Assembly (NCBI GenBank): GCA_963591565.1
Contig: CAVAUD010000022.1
Coordinates: forward strand, 1-22,512
DNA: 22,512 nucleotides
Source of the DNA: Paratractidigestivibacter sp963591565
Lineage (GTDB): Bacteria > Actinomycetota > Coriobacteriia > Coriobacteriales > Atopobiaceae
Direction of reading: 5' to 3'
Part shown: piece after piece, positions 1 through 7,921 of the stretch
How the letters are laid out: the number at the start of each line of letters is the position of its first letter
Numbering within the stretch: position 1 is the first letter of the stretch
The notes under the pieces: model-generated
Databases searched by the model: none
What the model saw: only the letters and a program-made list of their open reading frames with translations
What the model was told of the DNA's origin: nothing
Made by a program: the position numbers and the translations under genes

Positions 1-1
1 G

Positions 2-3000
2 CGCATCGTGGGCATCGTGGTCTCGGCCATCGTGGCCGTGGTCATGGTGGGCGTCATCTACGCCGCCCAGACCGTGCTTCCCAAGTTCAACCAGATCATC
101 AACTCCTACTTTGGCGTCGAGCAGAGCTGGAACAACGACAACGTCGACACCGGCGACCTCGACCTCACCTATAACAAGGCCGACTACGACATGGGCTCCA
201 TCGCCGATGCCGAGAAGGCCCTGGACGAGGACATCGCGGGCGAGGGCTACGTCCTTCTCAAGAACGACTCGTCCCTTCCGCTTGAGAAGGGCACCACGCT
301 CTCCTTCGTGAGCGGCAACTCCCGCAGCTTCGGCGTGCGCAACAAGACCATGCTCGAGTCCACCCTGGGCATCGACGTCAACACCACCGACGCCCTGACC
401 TCGGCCATGGAGTCCGCGGGCCTCTCGGTCAACTCGACCCTCATGGACTTCTACTGCAACGGCAAGGGCAAGGACTACGTCATGGGCGTGGGCTCGGTCA
501 CCTACGGCGAGGACGAGGACTTCTCCATCAACGAGGTGCCCCTCTCGGTCATGCGCGAGAACAACGTGCTCGACTCGATGCAGGGCACGACCCCGGTCTT
601 CATCATGAAGCGCGTCGCCGGCGAGGGCCGCGACATGCCGCGCTCCATGTACAACCACGCCGCGAGCGACGAGGACAAGGCCAAGAGCTACCTTGAGCCC
701 GACTCCACCGAGCTCGAGATCCTGCAGTACCTCAACGACAACTTCGACAACACCGTGTTGGTCATCAACTCCAACGCCGCCCTTGAGCTCGACTGGCTCG
801 AGCAGTTCCCCAACATCAAGTCTGTCCTGGTCGTCCCCACCACCGGCACCTACGGCGCCGAGACGCTGGGCCGCATCCTGACCGGCGAGGTCAACCCCTC
901 GGGCCGCACCGTCGACACCTACGCGGCCGACGCCAGCGCCAGCCCCGCCGCGCAGAACTTTGGCGACTACCAGTACCTCGACGAGTCCGGCAACCTCACC
1001 AAGTACAACTACGTGACCTACGCCGAGGGCATCTACGTGGGTTATCGCTACTACGAGACCCGCTACGAGGACGTCGTCCTGGGCCAGGGCAACGCCGGCG
1101 ACTTCAACTACGACGAGGCCGTTTGCTACCCCTTTGGCTATGGCCTGTCCTACACCACCTTCAAGTGGGGCGACTTTGCCACCAGCTGGTCGGGCAAGAC
1201 CTGCACCGCGACGGTGACCGTCACCAACACCGGCAGCGTCGCCGGCAAGGACGTCGTGGAGCTCTATGCCCAGAGCCCCTACACCGACTACGACAAGGCA
1301 AACGGCGTCGAGAAGAGCGCCGTCGTGCTCGTGGGCTACGCCAAGACCAAGCTCCTCGAGCCCGGCGAGTCCCAGACCGTGACCGTCACCTTCGACGAGT
1401 CGCAGCTGGCCTCCTATGACCGCAACGGCGCCAAGACCTACATCCTGGACGCCGGCACCTACTACGTGACCGCCGCCAGTGACGCCCACGAGGCCGCAAA
1501 GCAGGTCCTGGCCGCCAAGGGTGCCTCTGTCACGGCCGAGAAGGGCCTGGTAGACACCTACGTCCCGGCAAACACCGAGGTCGACACCACCACCTACGCC
1601 ACCGATTCCCTGACCGGCGTCGACGTGACCAACCAGCTCGACGACGCCGCGGGCGACGTCACCTACCTCACCCGCGCCGACTGGGCCGGCACCTTCCCCA
1701 CGCACGACGGCACCCCCACTACCCAGGTCTCTACCTGGGGCAACGAGATCAACGGCGACGACGGCGTGAGCTACACCTGGGGCAAGGTCGCCTCGGCCGA
1801 GCTTCTCGCCAAGCTCGACTCCACCGACTCGGGCAACCCCAACGTCACCGCCTGGGAGGGCGAGCTGGTCTACGGGGCCAATAACGGCCTGTCCCTCATC
1901 GACCTGCGCGGCCTTGACTACGACGACCCCAAGTGGAGCGACCTTCTCGACCAGCTGACCCCCGACGACTACAACCTCATGGTTGCCCGCGCGGGCTACG
2001 GCACCGATTACCTGGCCTCGGTTGGCAAGCCGGCCGGCACCGACGCCGACTCCACCAGCGGCTGGAGCTGGGGCGGCACGGGCATGACCTTCTGCAACCC
2101 GATGACCGTCGCCCAGACCTGGAACCAGGACATCGCCTATCGCCTGGGCAACATGATCGGCAACGAGTCCCTGCTCGGCGGCGCAACCGGCTGGTACGCG
2201 CCCGCCATGAACATCCACCGCTCCCCGTACTCCGGCCGCAACGGCGAGTACTTCTCCGAGGACCCCTACCTCTCTGGCGCGATGGCCTCCCTCGAGGTCA
2301 AGGGCGCAGCCGAGAAGGGCGTCTACACGATGATGAAGCACTTCGCCTTCAACGACCAGGAGAACCACCGCGGCGACCGCGGCGAGTGGTCGATGGCCAC
2401 GTGGCTCAACGAGCAGGCCGCCCGCGAGCTGTACCTCGAGCCCTTTGAGATGTGCATGAAGGTGGGCGACGTCGAGCTCAACTACGTGAAGCAAAACGAC
2501 GACGGCACCTACGAGAACGCGACGACCACCATCCGCGCCTGCCAGGGCCTCATGACCTCGTTCAACCGCGTGGGCGCGACCTGGGCCGGCGGCTCGTACA
2601 ACCTGATCACCAACATCGTGCGCACCGAGTGGGGCTTCAACGGCTGGATCATCACCGACAACGCCGACATGGGCAAGTTCATGGGCGCCGAGCAGATGAT
2701 CGAGGCGGGCGCCGACGCCAAGCTCACGACCAACGACCAGTCCGACATGTGGTCCTTCGACTCGACCGACGCGGTCTCCTACCGCTACGCCCGCGAGTCC
2801 CTGCACCACCTGCTCTACACGATGGCCAACAGCCACTCGATGAACGGCGCCATGCACGGCAGCACCTTCGTCTCGGGCGGCAGCAGCGGCATGCAGAAGG
2901 CTGACCTGGCCCGCGTTGGCCTGACGGTCGTCGCCGCGGTGATTCTCGCCATCGTGGTCGGCCTCAACGTCTTGTGCGAGTTCCTGTATCGCCGCAAGCG

Positions 3001-3034
3001 CGCCAAGGCTGCGGCGGCGACCCCGCAGGAGTAG
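2..3034 (+). CDS. Membrane-anchored, domain-permuted GH3 beta-glycosidase (5' end cut off)
   Basis: The reading frame is open from base 2, so the N-terminus lies outside the window; the GTG at 8 lies in a hydrophobic segment and is probably internal. Counting from the codon at 2: membrane helix about 5-23; GH3 C-terminal-type alpha/beta domain to about 375, with AGEGRD holding the likely acid/base Glu208; fibronectin III-like domain about 380-475 (YGLSYTTF, VTVTNTGSVAGK); then the GH3 (alpha/beta)8 domain with GRNGEYFSEDP after H739-R740, KHFAFNDQE from 779, and the likely nucleophile Asp886 in IITDNAD; a second membrane helix about 972-995, then a basic RRKRAK tail. Classical GH3 enzymes have the barrel first, so the order is reversed, as known for some Ruminococcus and Butyrivibrio beta-glucosidases. 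The catalytic parts should face outside between two helices. The family hydrolyses beta-glucosides or related exo-linkages; exact substrate unknown. A paralogue lies at 11424-14543. Confidence 0.93.
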   Translation, partial: RIVGIVVSAIVAVVMVGVIYAAQTVLPKFNQIINSYFGVEQSWNNDNVDTGDLDLTYNKADYDMGSIADAEKALDEDIAGEGYVLLKNDSSLPLEKGTTLSFVSGNSRSFGVRNKTMLESTLGIDVNTTDALTSAMESAGLSVNSTLMDFYCNGKGKDYVMGVGSVTYGEDEDFSINEVPLSVMRENNVLDSMQGTTPVFIMKRVAGEGRDMPRSMYNHAASDEDKAKSYLEPDSTELEILQYLNDNFDNTVLVINSNAALELDWLEQFPNIKSVLVVPTTGTYGAETLGRILTGEVNPSGRTVDTYAADASASPAAQNFGDYQYLDESGNLTKYNYVTYAEGIYVGYRYYETRYEDVVLGQGNAGDFNYDEAVCYPFGYGLSYTTFKWGDFATSWSGKTCTATVTVTNTGSVAGKDVVELYAQSPYTDYDKANGVEKSAVVLVGYAKTKLLEPGESQTVTVTFDESQLASYDRNGAKTYILDAGTYYVTAASDAHEAAKQVLAAKGASVTAEKGLVDTYVPANTEVDTTTYATDSLTGVDVTNQLDDAAGDVTYLTRADWAGTFPTHDGTPTTQVSTWGNEINGDDGVSYTWGKVASAELLAKLDSTDSGNPNVTAWEGELVYGANNGLSLIDLRGLDYDDPKWSDLLDQLTPDDYNLMVARAGYGTDYLASVGKPAGTDADSTSGWSWGGTGMTFCNPMTVAQTWNQDIAYRLGNMIGNESLLGGATGWYAPAMNIHRSPYSGRNGEYFSEDPYLSGAMASLEVKGAAEKGVYTMMKHFAFNDQENHRGDRGEWSMATWLNEQAARELYLEPFEMCMKVGDVELNYVKQNDDGTYENATTTIRACQGLMTSFNRVGATWAGGSYNLITNIVRTEWGFNGWIITDNADMGKFMGAEQMIEAGADAKLTTNDQSDMWSFDSTDAVSYRYARESLHHLLYTMANSHSMNGAMHGSTFVSGGSSGMQKADLARVGLTVVAAVILAIVVGLNVLCEFLYRRKRAKAAAATPQE

Positions 3035-3038
3035 GCGC

Positions 3039-3054
3039 CGAGAAGCCCTTCTCG
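3039..3054. repeat. CGAGAAG/CTTCTCG palindrome just after GH3 stop
   Basis: Seven-base arms CGAGAAG and CTTCTCG are separated by CC and begin five bases after the GH3 stop codon. The layout (2-nt spacer) is the same as the 9-base-arm palindrome at 4255-4274. No T tract follows, so a classical intrinsic terminator is not indicated. Confidence 0.55.
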
Positions 3055-3124
3055 CTTACAGCCGGCGGCTAGGTAGCTGAATGTTTCGGGCCTTTTGCCC
3101 CGGTTACATGGTTGTTTCTCCCCG

Positions 3125-3156
3125 CACCCCGCGGCTCGATTTTGGGCCGCGGGGTG
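3125..3156 (+). terminator. GC-rich hairpin, possible terminator of GH3 gene
   Basis: Perfect 11-bp inverted repeat CACCCCGCGGC / GCCGCGGGGTG with a 10-nt loop, about 90 bases after the GH3 stop. The following sequence (TAGTCTGTTT) is only moderately T-rich, so termination is likely but not certain; the hairpin could also be part of the leader of the downstream transporter operon. Confidence 0.5.
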
Positions 3157-3204
3157 TAGTCTGTTTCGCAGCACACGTAACTTTCTCGCATTTGGTTGCA
3201 AGGG

Positions 3205-3225
3205 GGAGGGGAATGGGTCCCCTCC
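3205..3225 (+). promoter_or_regulatory. Leader hairpin masking a Shine-Dalgarno-like sequence
   Basis: GGAGGGGA (3205-3212) and TCCCCTCC (3218-3225) form a perfect 8-bp stem with a 5-nt loop. The left arm is the purine-rich ribosome site of the small ORF at 3213. The right arm contains CCTCC, which could alternatively pair with GGAGG (3263-3267), the ribosome site of the binding-protein gene. This would allow two mutually exclusive folds. Regulatory function is inferred only from the pairing. Confidence 0.35.
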
Positions 3226-3278
3226 GGTTGCGCTGTGTGAAAGGGGAAGAAACCACTTTTTGGGAGGAACCATCATGA
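3213..3278 (+). CDS. Possible 21-codon leader peptide overlapping the transporter start
   Basis: ATG at 3213 lies a few bases after the purine tract AGGGGGAGGGG (3201-3211) and opens a 21-codon frame that stops at TGA 3276-3278. That stop overlaps the ATG of the binding protein (ATGA, 3275-3278), the usual arrangement for translational coupling. The peptide contains two Arg, one Cys and one Trp and resembles no family I know. Its start lies in the loop of the hairpin at 3205-3225. It may be a regulatory leader ORF or chance; there is no comparative evidence here. Confidence 0.3.
   Translation: MGPLRLRCVKGEETTFWEEPS
3262..3267 (+). promoter_or_regulatory. Ribosome site fixing the binding-protein start
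   Basis: GGGAGG lies 7 bases before the ATG at 3275. It decides in favour of that start over the in-frame ATG at 3095, which would place about 60 non-signal residues before the Tat/lipobox signal. Confidence 0.8.
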
Positions 3279-4198
3279 AGAACACCCCTAACCAGGCAGG
3301 TCGCGCAGTCTCTCGTCGTGACTTCCTTAAGATGAGCGGACTTGCGGCATTCAGCATCGGGGGCATGACGGTCCTTACCGCCTGTGGTCCTTCCACCGAG
3401 ACCAAGAGCTCCGACTCCAGCGCTACCTCTAGCGACAGCTCCTCTTCGACCGCCTCGACCTTTGGCGAGGGCGGCAAGCTCCGCGTGGGCATGGAGGTCG
3501 CCTATCCTCCCTACAACTGGCAGACGTCCACCGAGACCGACGACACCATCCCCGTCGACGGCCTGTCCGGCGCCTACGCCGACGGCATGGACGTCTACGT
3601 CGCCAAGCAGGTCGCCGCGGCCCTCGGCCTTGAGGCCGTCGCCGTCAAGCTCGCCTGGTCCGGCCTGATCGAGGCCCTTAACTCCGGCACCATCGACGTC
3701 ATCATCGCGGGCATGACCCCCACCGACGAGCGCCGCGAGTCCATCGACTTCTCTGACCCCTACTTCGTGGGCACCTACGGCCTTCTCTGCAGGAAGGACT
3801 CCCAGTACGCCGGCGCCAACAGCGTGGCCGACCTGGCCGGCGCCTCGATCCTGGGCCAGAAGGACACCCTGCTCGACACCGTCATCGACGAGCTCGAGGG
3901 CGTCACCCACATGACCCCGGTCGACTCCGTCCCCGCGCAGCTGTCCCACCTCAACCAGGGCGCCTGCGACTGCATCACCTACAACGTCGAGAACCGCCAG
4001 GGCCTGCTCGACGCCAACCCCGACCTCACGGCCATCTCGTTCGACGGCAGCTACACCATCTTCCCCGACGAGGTCTCCTGCAACATCGGCCTCAAGAAGG
4101 GCCAGGACGACGTGCTGGCCAAGATCAACAAGGCGCTCGAGGACATGGGCGACCCCACGGCCACCTACCAGGCCATCATCGACCGCCAGCCGGCATAA
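3275..4198 (+). CDS. Amino-acid-type ABC transporter substrate-binding lipoprotein
   Basis: A 307-residue family 3 solute-binding protein. The N-terminus has a twin-arginine motif SRRDFLK (R14-R15), a hydrophobic stretch and a lipobox LTAC with Cys37 as the expected lipidation site, so it is probably exported folded and tethered outside the membrane. A Ser/Thr-rich linker (about 40-63) precedes the binding domain, which starts with GKLRVGMEVAYPPYNW and contains the family's DFSDPYFVGTYGLL segment. Such proteins capture polar amino acids or similar small ligands and hand them to a permease. The permease (4358), ATPase (5561) and M20 peptidase (6470) follow on the same strand. The start is set by GGGAGG at 3262-3267. 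A possible leader ORF overlaps the ATG. The exact ligand cannot be read from the sequence. Confidence 0.93.
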   Translation: MKNTPNQAGRAVSRRDFLKMSGLAAFSIGGMTVLTACGPSTETKSSDSSATSSDSSSSTASTFGEGGKLRVGMEVAYPPYNWQTSTETDDTIPVDGLSGAYADGMDVYVAKQVAAALGLEAVAVKLAWSGLIEALNSGTIDVIIAGMTPTDERRESIDFSDPYFVGTYGLLCRKDSQYAGANSVADLAGASILGQKDTLLDTVIDELEGVTHMTPVDSVPAQLSHLNQGACDCITYNVENRQGLLDANPDLTAISFDGSYTIFPDEVSCNIGLKKGQDDVLAKINKALEDMGDPTATYQAIIDRQPA

Positions 4199-4254
4199 GG
4201 GCGGGCGCGTCCCGGCGGGCTTGCGGCGCATCGCGCGACGCCGGCCCGGCTAGT

Positions 4255-4274
4255 GGCGAGAAGACCTTCTCGCC
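4255..4274. repeat. Perfect 20-bp GGCGAGAAG/CTTCTCGCC palindrome
   Basis: GGCGAGAAG, AC, CTTCTCGCC: 9-base perfect arms with a 2-base centre, in the 159-bp gap between the binding-protein and permease genes. The same 9-mer recurs many times in the window, mostly inside genes. No T run follows. It may be a processing or attenuating hairpin or a protein-binding site; the function is unknown. Confidence 0.6.
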
Positions 4275-4347
4275 GCCTTGTACACCATGATTTACCTGGG
4301 CGTTTGTGCGCGGAAGCGTCACAAGCGCCCTTTCGCTTCTTTTCTTT

Positions 4348-4353
4348 GGAGGA
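4348..4353 (+). promoter_or_regulatory. Ribosome site fixing the permease start
   Basis: GGAGGA lies 4 bases before ATG 4358. The longer in-frame extension back to 4253 would begin within the 4255 palindrome region and has no comparable site. Confidence 0.75.
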
Positions 4354-4357
4354 TCAC

Positions 4358-5542
4358 ATGGGCAGGCGTCTTGCCTCGTTTGTCATGGACGACCACCGCT
4401 ACGTTTTCTTGGGAACCAGCGCCTTCGCGGCCGTTGGCCTGGTACTCGCCAACTCGGCGCACCCGGCCTCGAGCTTCCTCGCGCCCGTCTACGGCGTCGA
4501 GCTGGTGTTGTACTACGCGCTTCTCGCCTGGGTCGTCGTGAGCGCGTTGGCCCTGGTCAACAAGCTGGTCAAGTGGAAGGACTACGCGCAGGTCTCGCCG
4601 TTTGCCAAACCGGCGGCCAAGAAGGCCGAGCGCATCGCGTCCTATGTGATCTGGGCCATCGTGGTCGTCTTCATGGCCGACCGCTGGGTCGTGGGCTTCT
4701 GCGACCTGGCGACCAACGCCGTCAACGCCACGTCCAACCCCACCGACTTCTGGTCGAGCTCCATCTACATGCTGTGGGACACGCGCCAGGTCTTTGTGAG
4801 CGGCATCCAGAACACCGTTCTTCTCGCCGTCTTTGGCACCGTCATCGCGTTTTTCCTGGCCTTGCTGCTGGTGTTCCTGCGCATTCAGGTCATCGACCGG
4901 TCCGACAACGACTTCGTGCGCTTCCTCAAGGTCGTGGGCGCGGGCTTCGCGCGCGTCTACTCCACGGTGGTGCGCGGCACGCCGATGATGATCCAGGGCC
5001 TGCTCATCTACTTTGGCGGCGGCTCGCTGCTGCGCGGGCTTCTCGGCCTCACCACCACGCAGATGGGCGCGATCTGGACGACCTTCATGGCCGGCCTGGT
5101 CACGATCTCGCTCAACTCGACGGCCTACATGATGGAGGTCCTGCGCTCGGGCATCGGCGCCGTCGACCCCGGCCAGGCCGAGGCGGCGCGCTCGCTGGGC
5201 CTTTCCCAGTGGCAGGCGATGCGCAAGGTCGTCTTCCCGCAGGGCGTCAAGAACTCGATCCCGGCCCTCTCCAACGAGCTGGTCATCAACCTCAAGGACT
5301 CCTCGGTCCTCTCGGTCATCGGCGTCGTCGACCTGATGTTCGCGACGACCACGATCGCCGGCAAGTACTACAAGCAGATGGAGATCTACGTGGTCGCCAT
5401 GGCCGTCTACCTGGTGCTTACCCTGGTGGCGTCCAAGCTGTTGGACATTTTGTCCAAGAAGCTCGACGCGGGCTCGGTGGGGCCGGTCCTGGGCACCGCC
5501 GACGTCCTGTCCAAGAACGACGCCGCCGGCTCCGAGCACTAA
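4358..5542 (+). CDS. Amino-acid ABC transporter permease (HisM/GlnP type)
   Basis: A 394-residue inner-membrane permease. Residues about 14-112 form an N-terminal extension with three likely helices (15-32, 46-68, 93-114). A core typical of polar amino acid permeases follows: helix about 150-176, a charged loop, VVRGTPMMIQGLLIYF at about 204-219, helices about 238-255 and 317-330, and a last helix about 342-362. The cytoplasmic EAA loop that contacts the ATPase is at about 274-298 (EAARSLGLSQWQAMRKVVFP). The usual family length is about 220-280 residues, so the N-terminal three-helix addition is notable. Only one permease is present, so the transporter probably works as a homodimer. It ends 18 bases before the ATPase gene. 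Confidence 0.93.
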   Translation: MGRRLASFVMDDHRYVFLGTSAFAAVGLVLANSAHPASSFLAPVYGVELVLYYALLAWVVVSALALVNKLVKWKDYAQVSPFAKPAAKKAERIASYVIWAIVVVFMADRWVVGFCDLATNAVNATSNPTDFWSSSIYMLWDTRQVFVSGIQNTVLLAVFGTVIAFFLALLLVFLRIQVIDRSDNDFVRFLKVVGAGFARVYSTVVRGTPMMIQGLLIYFGGGSLLRGLLGLTTTQMGAIWTTFMAGLVTISLNSTAYMMEVLRSGIGAVDPGQAEAARSLGLSQWQAMRKVVFPQGVKNSIPALSNELVINLKDSSVLSVIGVVDLMFATTTIAGKYYKQMEIYVVAMAVYLVLTLVASKLLDILSKKLDAGSVGPVLGTADVLSKNDAAGSEH

Positions 5543-5560
5543 GGAAGAGGGGAGAAGAAC

Positions 5561-6466
5561 ATGGCAAACGATATCTCTGCAGTTAACGAGGCCGTTGCGG
5601 GCGCCGCGGGCGCCGCGGGCGCTGGCGCGACCGGCCAGGCCGAGCCCCTCATTCGCGTCGAGGGCATCGAGAAGACCTTCGGCACCCGCGTGGTCCTGCG
5701 CGGCATCGACTTCTCGGTCATGCCGGGCGAGGTCGTGACCATCATCGGGCCCTCCGGCTCGGGCAAGTCGACCCTGTTGCGCTGCATCAACCTGCTGGAG
5801 ACCCCCGACGCGGGCCACGTGTGGTTCCACGGAGAGGACCTGGCGGCCGAGCACGTCAACGTCAACCGCCTGCGCGAGAACATCGGCATGGTGTTCCAGG
5901 GCTTCAACCTGTTCAACAACATGAACGTCATGGACAACTGCACCTTGGCGCCCGTGACCTTGAAGAAGTGCGGCAAGGCCGAGGCCGAGGAGCGCGCCCG
6001 CAAGCACCTGGCCGAGGTCGGTCTTCTCGACTTTGCCCAGGCTCCCGTGACCAAGCTCTCGGGCGGCCAGAAGCAGCGCGTGGCCATCGCCCGCGCCCTG
6101 TGCATGGAGCCCGAGATCATGCTCTTCGACGAGCCGACGAGCGCCCTTGACCCCGAGATCGTGGGCGAGGTCCTCAACGTCATGCGCGACCTGGCGGCAG
6201 GCGGCATGACCATGGTCGTCGTCACGCACGAGATGGCCTTCGCGAAGAACGTCAGCGACAAGGTCGTCTTCATGGACGGCGGCGTCATTGCCGAGGCATC
6301 GAGCCCGGCCGAGATGTTCAGCAACCCCAAGCTGCCCCGTACCAGGGAGTTCTTGTCGCGCTACCTCGACGACCCGAGGGAGACGGCGGAGGTGCCGGGC
6401 GCGGGTGCGGCGGCGGCTGCGGCGGCCCCGGCGGCCCCGGCCCCGGCGGCCGGCGCGGAGGCCTAG
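5561..6466 (+). CDS. Amino-acid ABC transporter ATP-binding protein (GlnQ/ArtP-like)
   Basis: A 301-residue cytoplasmic ATPase that should power the adjacent permease. Walker A is GPSGSGKST (63-71), the signature LSGGQKQRVAIARA begins at 166, Walker B is IMLFDEP with Glu191, and the switch His is 223. The sequence closely fits the polar amino acid uptake subfamily (about 240-250 residues). It has extra low-complexity ends: an Ala/Gly-rich N-terminus (about 8-27) and an Ala/Pro-rich C-terminus (about 275-301), neither needed for catalysis. The start ATG is preceded by GAGGGGAG. The stop lies 3 bases before the M20 peptidase start, so the two are almost certainly co-transcribed and probably co-translated. 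Confidence 0.95.
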   Translation: MANDISAVNEAVAGAAGAAGAGATGQAEPLIRVEGIEKTFGTRVVLRGIDFSVMPGEVVTIIGPSGSGKSTLLRCINLLETPDAGHVWFHGEDLAAEHVNVNRLRENIGMVFQGFNLFNNMNVMDNCTLAPVTLKKCGKAEAEERARKHLAEVGLLDFAQAPVTKLSGGQKQRVAIARALCMEPEIMLFDEPTSALDPEIVGEVLNVMRDLAAGGMTMVVVTHEMAFAKNVSDKVVFMDGGVIAEASSPAEMFSNPKLPRTREFLSRYLDDPRETAEVPGAGAAAAAAAPAAPAPAAGAEA

Positions 6467-6469
6467 CGG

Positions 6470-7846
6470 ATGGCCGAGGTCTGGCGCTACTTCGCGCACG
6501 AGGACGACTTCGCCGACCTGGACGCCGAGGCCCTGTGCCAGCGCCTGGCGGCAGAGCTTGCCATCCCCACGGTCGACGGCCCTTCTCGCCAAGAAACCGA
6601 TTGGGCGGCGTTTGACCAGTTAGAGGCCTATTTTCGTGACTGCTTCCCGCTGCTTTTCGCGACGGCTGAGGTCGAGAAGGTCGACCACTCGCTGATGCTC
6701 CAGGTCCCGGGCAAGGACCCGGCCCTGCGCCCGGCCCTGCTGCTGGGCCACATGGACGTCGTGCCCGTCGTCCCCGGCACCGAGGGCGACTGGACCCACG
6801 GCGCCTTTAGCGGCCACGTCGACGAGACCTACGTTTGGGGCCGCGGCGCCCTGGACATGTCCGACCAGGTCATGGGCATGCTCGAGGCCGTCGAGTACGT
6901 GCTGGCCCACGACGGCCTGCCGCCTCGCCCCCTCATCATTTGCCTGGGCCAGGACGAGGAGACCCTGCAGTCGGGCGCCCGCTCGATGGGCCGGCTTTTG
7001 CTCGAGCGCGGCGTGCGCGCCGAGTACGCCATCGACGAGGGCGACTACCTCGTGAGCGACCTTTCCGCCTTTGGCGGCACCGCCGGCCGCGGCCTGCTGG
7101 TTTTTCTCGCCGAGAAGGGCTACGCCGACGTTCGCCTGACGGTGAGAAGCGCCGGCGGGCACTCGTCGAACCCCTTTGGCGGCACGTCGCTGGCCGTCTT
7201 GTCCCAGGCCATCGCGCGCCTGGTCGAGGCCGACTGGGGCTGCGAGGTCACGCCGCTTCTCGCCCAGACCCTGGCCGCCGTGGGCGCTGAGGCGCCTGCA
7301 GACCCGCATGAGCTTCTCGCCAGCCGCGAGCTTTTCCCGTACGTGACCACGACCTGCGCGCCCACGATGATCTGCGGCGGCAGCGCCCAGGCCAACGTCA
7401 TGCCGCAGGACATGAGCGCGACGGTCAACTTCCGCCTGCTCTCGGGCACCACGGTGGCGGCCGTCGAGGCGCGCGTGCGCGAGCTTCTCGCCGACTTGCC
7501 GGTCGAGGTTTCCCTGGTAGACGAGGTGAGCAACGACCCGTCCAACGTCTCGGTCGCCGCCGGGGCCGGCTGGGAGGCCCTTCTCGCCGCCGCCGGGCGC
7601 TGCTTTGCCGATCCCGATACGGGCCGTGCGCTGCCCATCGTGCCGGCGCTGCTCTTGGGGGCCTCGGACTCGCGCATGTACGAGTGCGTCTGCGACACCT
7701 GCCTGCGCTTCTCGCCTTTTGTGGCCGACGCCGAGGAAGTCGCTCGGGGGGTCCACGGCACCGATGAGCGCATAACCAAGCGCGCTTACCTGCAGGGAAT
7801 TCGATTTTTTATCCACCTGATTCGTGAAGACGCCCCGTTAGGTTAA
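6470..7846 (+). CDS. M20-family metallopeptidase (dipeptidase/deacylase type)
   Basis: A 458-residue cytoplasmic enzyme of the M20 di-zinc family, which hydrolyses dipeptides, small peptides or N-acyl amino acids. Visible family motifs: LLGHMDVVPV with zinc ligand His94 and Asp96; WGRGALDM with bridging Asp129; GQDEE with general base and ligand Glu163/Glu164; IDEGDYL; the dimerisation-domain AGGHSSNP; and the C-terminal HGTDER His. No signal peptide is present. The ATG follows the ATPase stop by three bases and the ribosome site (GGAGG) lies in the ATPase tail, so it belongs to the transport operon. Together they suggest import of an amino acid derivative or small peptide that is cleaved inside. 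The gene is unusually rich in CTTCTCGCC (five copies seen). The substrate is not determined. Confidence 0.9.
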   Translation: MAEVWRYFAHEDDFADLDAEALCQRLAAELAIPTVDGPSRQETDWAAFDQLEAYFRDCFPLLFATAEVEKVDHSLMLQVPGKDPALRPALLLGHMDVVPVVPGTEGDWTHGAFSGHVDETYVWGRGALDMSDQVMGMLEAVEYVLAHDGLPPRPLIICLGQDEETLQSGARSMGRLLLERGVRAEYAIDEGDYLVSDLSAFGGTAGRGLLVFLAEKGYADVRLTVRSAGGHSSNPFGGTSLAVLSQAIARLVEADWGCEVTPLLAQTLAAVGAEAPADPHELLASRELFPYVTTTCAPTMICGGSAQANVMPQDMSATVNFRLLSGTTVAAVEARVRELLADLPVEVSLVDEVSNDPSNVSVAAGAGWEALLAAAGRCFADPDTGRALPIVPALLLGASDSRMYECVCDTCLRFSPFVADAEEVARGVHGTDERITKRAYLQGIRFFIHLIREDAPLG

Positions 7847-7872
7847 GCTTTCTCAAAACACCTGCGGCCCAG

Positions 7873-7884
7873 GAAAAGCTTTTC
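7873..7884. promoter_or_regulatory. GAAAAGCTTTTC palindrome upstream of nadE
   Basis: A perfect 12-bp palindrome in the 75-bp gap before nadE. It could be a regulator site or the core of a weak hairpin for the upstream operon. Related GGAAAA/TTTTCC sequences occur at 11279-11292 and in the 10909-11047 arms. Confidence 0.3.
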
Positions 7885-7921
7885 TCCCCACCGGCCGCGC
7901 ATCGCGCGTCAGGAGATCAAC

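Noticed and set aside
8..10. GTG at base 8 as the true GH3 start
   Set aside because: The frame is open to the window edge and the codon lies inside or at the edge of the membrane helix, so the gene most likely starts upstream of the window.
4319..6592. A 757-codon minus-strand open frame across the transporter genes
   Set aside because: Antisense shadow; the plus-strand frames carry Walker and EAA motifs and good ribosome sites.
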